The notes under the pieces were generated by a model. The model searched no databases. It had not been told where the DNA came from and saw only the letters and a list, made by a program, of their open reading frames with translations. From DASTSN01 sp035760665 (GTDB lineage: Bacteria; Bacteroidota; Bacteroidia; Chitinophagales; Chitinophagaceae), in NCBI GenBank assembly GCA_035760665.1, contig DASTSN010000105.1, positions 19,956 through 83,955 on the forward strand: a stretch of 64,000 bases of DNA, given 5' to 3'. Both the position numbers and the translations under genes were made by a program. The first letter of the stretch is position 1; each line of letters opens with the position of its first letter. Shown here piece by piece: positions 58,637-64,000 of the stretch.

Positions 58637-59293
58637 CTACCTGGATGACCTGCGCCGTTGTTTACGACGGTCCCGGTATTTTAAGATAGGAACTTTATTT
58701 TCACTGCCTTTTAAAAGGCGGGAAATATTTTTCTGGTGGGTCAACAACACCATCAGTGCTACAGCTATAGCAAATATTCTGTAAAGATGTTCCGGTTCAT
58801 TAAAGATGACGAGGATGAAAACCGGGAAAGCAATACTGGCAAGAATGGAACTGAGTGAAACAAACCGTGTAAGATAGAGGACCAGTAAAAACACACCCAC
58901 GCAGCAAATAGCAACTAGAGGCTGTATTCCCAGCACCATTCCAAATAAAGTTGCGATGCCTTTACCGCCACGAAAGTCTGCCCAGACCGGGAAAATATGA
59001 CCAATGACAGCTGAAAGCCCAAGACCGATTTGCAGGTTGATAAATTGGGTATCATTATCCAGGTAATGTGGTAAAACTAAGGCCAGTTTAACAGCCGCAA
59101 TCCCCTTAAGCATGTCTACTACCATGACAAACGTACCCCATTGCGGGCCAAGAACACGGAATGTATTAGTGGCACCGGCATTGCCACTACCGTATTCGCG
59201 GATGTCAATATCAAAAAAATACTTGCTTACCCAAACAGAGGTTGGGATGCTGCCAATCAGATATGCCAGAACGATTAATAAAAGTTCGTTCAT
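58637..59293 (-). CDS. plsY: Glycerol-3-phosphate acyltransferase PlsY
   Basis: A 218-residue integral membrane enzyme that acylates glycerol-3-phosphate from acyl-phosphate, the first step of phospholipid synthesis in most bacteria. Family motifs are all present: YLIGSIPTSVWVSK, YGSGNAGATNTFRVLG and GHIFPVWADFRGGKGIATLFG. Seven hydrophobic segments cover the chain. The basic C-terminal tail (KYRDRRKQRRRSSR) is longer than in many species. The gene lies 82 bases downstream of prmA on the same strand. Secure. Confidence 0.95.
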   Translation of the reverse strand: MNELLLIVLAYLIGSIPTSVWVSKYFFDIDIREYGSGNAGATNTFRVLGPQWGTFVMVVDMLKGIAAVKLALVLPHYLDNDTQFINLQIGLGLSAVIGHIFPVWADFRGGKGIATLFGMVLGIQPLVAICCVGVFLLVLYLTRFVSLSSILASIAFPVFILVIFNEPEHLYRIFAIAVALMVLLTHQKNISRLLKGSENKVPILKYRDRRKQRRRSSR

Positions 59294-59375
59294 AGAACTT
59301 TGGTTAAAGTTGGATTACAAATATAAGTGAATCACCTGATAGAATGAAGCAAACGATGAAGCGGAAAATCTGAGT

Positions 59376-60191
59376 TTAGTGGCTAAATGTTAAACAAATC
59401 CAGGCTTCTTTCTGCAACTTTTTTTCCGGCCGGAATCCGAGGATTTTAGCGCAGGCTGTCACTTCCTGGTCATCTTCTGCAAGCAATCCACTTACAACCA
59501 AAACGCCGCCGGGAGAAACTTGTTGTGACATGGCGGCAAGATTTTCAAGGATGACATTTTTGGTAATATTAGCCAGCAAGATGTCAACTGGTTCATCCTG
59601 AATTGGTTGGTCGGCTTTAACAAGCTGTATTTTTGCACAGTGGTTTTTTTGCAGGTTTTCCCGGGCATTTTCAATGCTCCAGTCATCATTATCCATGGCA
59701 ACAATACCGGCAGCTCCTAGTTTTTCGGCCAGTATGGCCAGGATACCCGTGCCGGTACCAAAATCAAATACCTTTTTTCCCAAAAAATCCAGTTCCGCCA
59801 TCTGTTCCATCATCATAAACGTAGTGGCATGGTGGCCGGTGCCAAAACTCATTTTCGGGGTTATAATGATTTCATGCCTGACAGCACCAAGCGGTGGATG
59901 AAAATCGGCCCGTACATAACAAAAATCATTTACCAGTACAGGTTGAAAGTTTGACTCCCACATACTGTTCCAGTTGGTAGCTGCAAGAACCGAAATTTGA
60001 TACGATACGGCACGTTGCTGTGCCAGGTCAGCAATCAATCGTTCATCAAACGCCGCGGCGCTGATAAATGCCCGCAGGGAGGTATCCGCCTCCTCAAAAC
60101 CTTCATAGCCGGCAGACGCCAACAAGGCTATCAGGATATTTTTGTTCTCTTCATCGGCAACCGTAAATGTCACCTGGTAATAACCGTTCAT
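59376..60191 (-). CDS. prmA: Ribosomal protein L11 methyltransferase PrmA
   Basis: A 271-residue SAM-dependent methyltransferase that trimethylates ribosomal protein L11. The N-terminal domain (residues 1-90) binds L11. The Rossmann core has MSFGTGHHATTFMM, VFDFGTGTGILAILAEKLGA (SAM loop), MDNDDWSIENARENL and ILLANITKNVILENL, which is the family's N-I-x-x-N motif. Length is normal. It lies just after the pnp terminator, and so has its own promoter near 60190-60230, and precedes plsY. Confidence 0.94.
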   Translation of the reverse strand: MNGYYQVTFTVADEENKNILIALLASAGYEGFEEADTSLRAFISAAAFDERLIADLAQQRAVSYQISVLAATNWNSMWESNFQPVLVNDFCYVRADFHPPLGAVRHEIIITPKMSFGTGHHATTFMMMEQMAELDFLGKKVFDFGTGTGILAILAEKLGAAGIVAMDNDDWSIENARENLQKNHCAKIQLVKADQPIQDEPVDILLANITKNVILENLAAMSQQVSPGGVLVVSGLLAEDDQEVTACAKILGFRPEKKLQKEAWICLTFSH

Positions 60192-60196
60192 AGTAA

Positions 60197-60224
60197 AGCA
60201 AAATCCCCGGCTTTACCGGGGATT
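60197..60224 (-). terminator. Intrinsic terminator of pnp
   Basis: On the minus strand AATCCCCGG pairs with CCGGGGATT (60224-60216 with 60210-60202) around a five-base loop, followed by TTGCTTT. It lies 10 bases beyond the pnp stop. Confidence 0.85.
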
Positions 60225-60234
60225 GATTTAGGAA

Positions 60235-62400
60235 TTAATTGTTTTCTTCTTGCCTTGGTTTCCCTTCCGGCTTGGGCAGCAATACTTTTCTGCTCAGTTT
60301 AAACTTGCCCGATTTGGGATCTGTTCCGGTCAGTTTCACCTTTACCTGGTCGCCTTCATTCAATACACCATCAAGTGTTTCCAGTCGTTTCCAGCTCACT
60401 TCACTGATATGCAGCAGGCCCTGCTTGCCAGGTAAAAATTCAACAAAAGCGCCATACGGCATGATGGATTTCACGGTGGCCTCATACACATCACCAACCG
60501 TTGGAACCGCTACAATACCTTTCACCCAGTTTTCGGCTTTTTCAACCCCTTCTTTATTGGTACCAAAGATGCTTACCTCACCCATATTGTTGATTTCTTC
60601 AATATTGATGGTGGTACCGGTTTCCCGCTGAATTTCCTGTATTACTTTTCCACCGGGCCCAATTACAGCACCAATGAACTCGCGATCGATAAACATTTTC
60701 GCCATGCGCGGTGCATGGGGTTTTACCTCACTCCGTGGCTCTGGAATGCATTTGTACATCGCTTCCAGGATGTGCAGCCTGCCGCGACGTGCCTGTTCCA
60801 GTGCTTCCGTCATGACTTCCATCTTCAGCCCGTCAACTTTTATATCCATCTGCACACCGCAAATACCATCGCGGGTTCCGGTTACTTTAAAATCCATATC
60901 ACCGAGGTGATCTTCATCGCCAAGAATGTCGGTTAGGATAGCGTATTTGTCATCTTTAGTAATCAATCCCATTGCCACGCCGGAGACGTGCTTTTGCAGG
61001 GATACACCGGCATCCATCAGCGCCAGAGAACCGGCACATACGGTGGCCATTGAAGACGATCCGTTGGACTCAAGAATATCACTCACCACTCGCACAGTAT
61101 AGGGGAAATCCGTACCTGGCATCATTTGCTTCAGCGAGCGCATGGCAAGGTTTCCATGTCCAACTTCCCTGCGGCCGGGCCCCCGCATCATCTTCACCTC
61201 ACCGGTAGAAAATGGCGGGAAATTATAGTGTAAAATAAACTTGGTATAATCTGATTTGGCAGCGCTTTCTACCAGCAATTCATCCAGCGGAGTACCCAGC
61301 GTTACGGTTGTGAGCGATTGGGTTTCACCTCTTGTAAACAAGGCGGCTCCGTGGGGCGATGGCAGTACATCCACTTCCATATCCAATGGACGGATATCTT
61401 CCAGGCCACGGCCATCGAGGCGCACTCTTTCATCCAGTATCATGTCGCGAACAACATAGTATTGCAGATCGCCATAATAAGTGGAGGCCAGTTTTTTGGT
61501 AGTATCAGGCAGTTCCTCTCCTTCTGCTACGTTCAAATCCTTTTTCAGGAACTCCATCAGTTCTTCTTTCACTGCATCAAAGCGTTCGCTGCGCTCATGC
61601 TTGCTGAGTTTGCCTTTGGCAATTTCATACACTTTTTGTTTGGCGAATGTATTCACCTTTTCACGCAGGGCTTCATCCTGTACAGGCTTCGGGTAATCAC
61701 GTTTTCCCTTTATGCCTACCAGGTCACGCAATTCTTCCTGTGCTTTCACTTGTATCCTGATGGCATCATGCGCCAGTTCCATCGCTTTGCAAAGATCCGC
61801 CTCGCTACACTCTTGCGATTCACCTTCCACCATCACCAGGTTTTTGGCAGTAGCTGCCACGATGAAATCCATGTCGGCCGATTCCATCTCCGAGCGGGTC
61901 GGGTTGATTTTCAGTTCTCCGTTCACACGGCCTACGCGAACTTCAGAGATAATTTCTTTAATAGGAATATCAGAAACAGCCAATGCTGCAGATGCTGCCA
62001 GACAGGCCATAGCATCCGGTAGCACTTCCGGATCGCTGGACACAAGTGTCACCAGGACTTGTACATCGCAAAAATAATCTTCCGGAAATAAGGGTCTGAG
62101 GGCCCTGTCAATCAGCCGGCTTACGAGCACTTCATAATCACTCAGCTTAGCTTCACGTTTAAAAAATGAACCCGGAATACGACCAGCAGAAGCAAATTTT
62201 TCCTGGTAATCAACTACCAGGGGGAAAAAAGATTGACCTTCTTTTGGTTCTTTATTGGCCACTACGGTGGCAAGAATCACACAATTACCCATGGAAACGG
62301 TAACCGCTCCATCGGCCTGGCGTGCCAGGCGCCCGGTTTCAATTGTAACCTGGCGGCCATCGCCTATATCAAATGTTTTGCGAAATGGTTGTTGTAACAT
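60235..62400 (-). CDS. pnp: Polyribonucleotide nucleotidyltransferase (PNPase)
   Basis: A 721-residue trimeric 3'-to-5' phosphorolytic exoribonuclease. The two RNase PH core domains span about residues 10-230 and 330-560, with FFKREAKLSDYEVLVSRLIDRALRP, FTRGETQSLTTVTLGT and DILGDEDHLGDMDFKVTGTRDG (catalytic Asp residues), separated by a helical domain. A KH domain follows (FIGAVIGPGGKVIQEIQRETG), and an S1 domain (YEATVKSIMPYGAFVEFLPGKQGLLHISE) ends the protein. It degrades mRNA and processes RNA ends. It sits downstream of rpsO, the conserved order. Confidence 0.97.
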   Translation of the reverse strand: MLQQPFRKTFDIGDGRQVTIETGRLARQADGAVTVSMGNCVILATVVANKEPKEGQSFFPLVVDYQEKFASAGRIPGSFFKREAKLSDYEVLVSRLIDRALRPLFPEDYFCDVQVLVTLVSSDPEVLPDAMACLAASAALAVSDIPIKEIISEVRVGRVNGELKINPTRSEMESADMDFIVAATAKNLVMVEGESQECSEADLCKAMELAHDAIRIQVKAQEELRDLVGIKGKRDYPKPVQDEALREKVNTFAKQKVYEIAKGKLSKHERSERFDAVKEELMEFLKKDLNVAEGEELPDTTKKLASTYYGDLQYYVVRDMILDERVRLDGRGLEDIRPLDMEVDVLPSPHGAALFTRGETQSLTTVTLGTPLDELLVESAAKSDYTKFILHYNFPPFSTGEVKMMRGPGRREVGHGNLAMRSLKQMMPGTDFPYTVRVVSDILESNGSSSMATVCAGSLALMDAGVSLQKHVSGVAMGLITKDDKYAILTDILGDEDHLGDMDFKVTGTRDGICGVQMDIKVDGLKMEVMTEALEQARRGRLHILEAMYKCIPEPRSEVKPHAPRMAKMFIDREFIGAVIGPGGKVIQEIQRETGTTINIEEINNMGEVSIFGTNKEGVEKAENWVKGIVAVPTVGDVYEATVKSIMPYGAFVEFLPGKQGLLHISEVSWKRLETLDGVLNEGDQVKVKLTGTDPKSGKFKLSRKVLLPKPEGKPRQEENN

Positions 62401-62465
62401 AAAATGAGGTATTGAGGTAAAAAATGAAGCATCGGCAATAAGACTGATGCAGGCATCAAATAACG

Positions 62466-62580
62466 ATTCCCAACATCTGTCAAGAGTTGGGAATAGATAT
62501 ATTGAAATCCAATCTGGTGCAGAAACGATCGAACTCCCGTATAACGGTGCTTCCCAATTCTTTTTTCAGAATTGCGGGAA
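62466..62580 (-). promoter_or_regulatory. rpsO-pnp intergenic hairpins
   Basis: Two stem-loops occupy the 180 bases between rpsO and pnp. A 9-bp perfect stem (62466-62474 with 62486-62494; ATTCCCAAC/GTTGGGAAT) has an 11-base loop. A second (62551-62580) has a 10-bp stem interrupted by a two-base bulge and begins two bases after the rpsO stop. Neither has a T-tract. In E. coli this region holds an rpsO terminator and RNase III hairpins that control pnp; the same role here is inference. Confidence 0.55.
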
Positions 62581-62581
62581 G

Positions 62582-62851
62582 TTATTTCCTGATTCCGAGC
62601 TTTTCGATCAACTGGCGATAACCGGTAAGGTTATGTTTTTGCAAATAGTTCAATAAACGTTTGCGTTTCCCTACCAGTTGCATGAGGCCGCGGTGAGTGG
62701 AAAAGTCTTTTTTGTTTTGCTGGAGATGGCCGGAAATCTGGCTGATGCGCTCTGTCAGCAGGGCAATCTGTGCCTCAATAGATCCGGTGTTTGTCTCTTT
62801 ACCGCCGAATTCAGCGAAGATTTTTACTTTTTTTTCTTTTACTAAAGACAT
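62582..62851 (-). CDS. rpsO: Ribosomal protein S15
   Basis: An 89-residue small-subunit protein that binds 16S rRNA helices 20-22 and nucleates platform assembly. The diagnostic patterns are TGSIEAQIALLTERISQISGHL, KDFSTHRGLMQLVGKRKRLLNYL and terminal YRQLIEKLGIRK. Length matches E. coli S15 (89). It is followed by pnp on the same strand, as in many bacteria. Secure call. Confidence 0.98.
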   Translation of the reverse strand: MSLVKEKKVKIFAEFGGKETNTGSIEAQIALLTERISQISGHLQQNKKDFSTHRGLMQLVGKRKRLLNYLQKHNLTGYRQLIEKLGIRK

Positions 62852-62940
62852 CTTGATTTTTTTAAAGATTCATCCGATTAATGTATCCCATTATTTTGTG
62901 GCGGCAAAGTTAGCGCAATAATGGGTATCTCCAAAAGGTT

Positions 62941-64000
62941 TCACACACTATTTTTCAGGCAATTAAGCAGGAAATCCAGCTCTTCCTGGGTGTTAAAACT
63001 GTGGAGGACAATCCGTAGCCGCTCTTTCCCGGCAGGTACTGTGGGATACAATACGGGCCTGACATCCAGCCTGTTTTGCTGTAAAACGGCAGCCACCTCC
63101 CGTACACGGCTATTGCCGGGAATAATGACCGCCTGGATGGGAGTTGTGGAGGGCAGTGTTTCCAGCCCGTCCGCCAGCTGCGAAAACCGGCTGATTAAGG
63201 TCGCTAAATGGGCCCGCTCAGGAACCATTTGCGGAAACAGCCGGTAAGAGGCCAGGATATGCGCTGCACTTTGCGGCGGCAAGGCCGTAGTGTAAATAAA
63301 CGGGCGGGCAAAATTTACCAGGTAATCTTTTAACAATCCTGAACCAAGGATCGCTGCGCCATGCACTCCGCAGGCTTTTCCAAATGTATGAATACGGGCA
63401 AACACAGATTTTTCCAACCCAAGCTTTTGCACAAGCCCCTCCCCCTTACTCCCTATTACACCGGTGGCATGCGCTTCATCAATAATTAAATGTGCCTGGT
63501 ACTGCTCACAAATTTTTACCATCGCAGCCAATGGACACGAATCGCCATCCATGGAAAACACCGATTCTGTAACCACGAAAATAGTACCCTGGGCCTTGCA
63601 CAGTTTGCTTTCAAGATCACTCACATCGTTGTGTGCAAATGAAAATGACTGGGCAAACGATAAACGGATGCCATCCCGGATAGAAGCATGGGAAAGATTA
63701 TCAAATAAAATAGTATCCCCGCGCTGTGGCACACAAGAAAACAGCCCCAGGTTAGCATCATACCCTGAATTAAAAATCAATGCAGCCTCTGCATTGTGGA
63801 AGGATGCAATAAATTGCTCTGTTTCTTCCAGTAAAGCATAATTCCCCGCAAGCAACCGGGAACCCCCTGATCCGGATGCTAAATGATCACTTAAAGTTGT
63901 GGCTTGCCTCAGCAACCTGTTCCGTGCAATACCAAGATAATCATTGGAACAAAAATCAATTGCATCCTCCACAGGCTTTAGCTGGCGAAACGATTGCTTT
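62941..64000 (-). CDS. 8-amino-7-oxononanoate synthase-like enzyme (5' end outside window)
   Basis: The frame runs to the window edge, so the start lies beyond 64000. The visible 353 residues are an alpha-oxoamine synthase of the BioF/Kbl group: IDFCSNDYLGIARN, GSGGSRLLAGN, FNSGYDANLG, DEAHATGVIG and HTFGKACG with the PLP lysine. BioF condenses pimeloyl-ACP with alanine in biotin synthesis; the shortness after the PLP domain and the sequence fit BioF better than Kbl. Other oxoamine synthases (for example of serine palmitoyl type) cannot be excluded. An internal GTG at 63972 could be misread as a start but removes the normal N-terminus. Confidence 0.87.
   Translation of the reverse strand, partial: KQSFRQLKPVEDAIDFCSNDYLGIARNRLLRQATTLSDHLASGSGGSRLLAGNYALLEETEQFIASFHNAEAALIFNSGYDANLGLFSCVPQRGDTILFDNLSHASIRDGIRLSFAQSFSFAHNDVSDLESKLCKAQGTIFVVTESVFSMDGDSCPLAAMVKICEQYQAHLIIDEAHATGVIGSKGEGLVQKLGLEKSVFARIHTFGKACGVHGAAILGSGLLKDYLVNFARPFIYTTALPPQSAAHILASYRLFPQMVPERAHLATLISRFSQLADGLETLPSTTPIQAVIIPGNSRVREVAAVLQQNRLDVRPVLYPTVPAGKERLRIVLHSFNTQEELDFLLNCLKNSV

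Noticed and set aside
1..64000. CRISPR arrays, insertion sequences, integrases, prophage or restriction-modification genes
   Set aside because: No regularly spaced direct repeats, transposase or integrase motifs, or methyltransferase/endonuclease pairs were seen anywhere in the window.

Overview
The window reads as an ordinary chromosomal segment from a Bacteroidota member, most likely family Chitinophagaceae. The lineage rests on sequence signs rather than a database search. Several genes and tRNAs are preceded by the Bacteroidota promoter element TAnnTTTG, and purine-rich ribosome-binding sites are largely absent. Family content also fits: DUF4199, an outer-membrane barrel of the PorT-like type, NagB with a PIG-L tail, WbqC, DUF1080 proteins and a CBU_0592-like protein. 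About 61 protein genes and 3 tRNA genes are supported. I see no CRISPR array, insertion sequence, integrase, prophage, rRNA or defence island.

Layout. 1-7.4 kb: tail of a helical protein, WbqC, an LEA-type lipoprotein, SMC and a sugar-nucleotide reductase-like SDR. 7.6-15.7 kb: a small helical protein, two tandem exported CocE/NonD hydrolases, then a GH20 hexosaminidase and a NagB/PIG-L fusion that together form an amino-sugar module. 15.7-22.5 kb: AI-2E permease, tRNA-Arg, RlmH, rhomboid protease, TilS, a TPR protein, EtfBA and a DUF151 nuclease. 22.5-33.9 kb: IspE, two VOC proteins, RocD, a VIT family transporter, a CLC channel, outer-membrane barrels, an acyltransferase, a thiolase and a Bax-inhibitor-1 protein. 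34-36.3 kb: an exported DUF1080 protein with a Tat-exported TIM-barrel isomerase, followed by tandem tRNA-Pro genes.

36.3-44.3 kb: a plus-strand run that starts with a dihydroorotase-like protein lacking several metal ligands. It continues with DUF4199, two glycosyltransferases and a compact set of genes for GDP-D-glycero-alpha-D-manno-heptose (HddA, GmhA and an HddC-GmhB fusion). This run probably feeds a surface glycan. 44.3-48.9 kb: LepA, a CDF metal exporter and GlnS. 49.3-56.5 kb: an M23 peptidase, an atypical SDR, an unlisted 49-residue DUF2256 protein, a ThuA protein, an Hsp20-CbpA-TrxA stress operon, an NlpE-like lipoprotein and a second DUF1080 protein. 56.7-64 kb: an SF1 helicase, PlsY, PrmA, the rpsO-pnp pair and a BioF-like enzyme cut by the window end.

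Most genes are housekeeping or common accessory genes. The most interesting items are the dihydroorotase-like pseudoenzyme, the heptose cluster with its fused transferase-phosphatase, the NagB/PIG-L fusion next to GH20, the tandem hydrolases sorted to different compartments, the SDR lacking its catalytic tyrosine, and the paired DUF1080/TIM-barrel proteins. I found nothing I would claim as a wholly new system.
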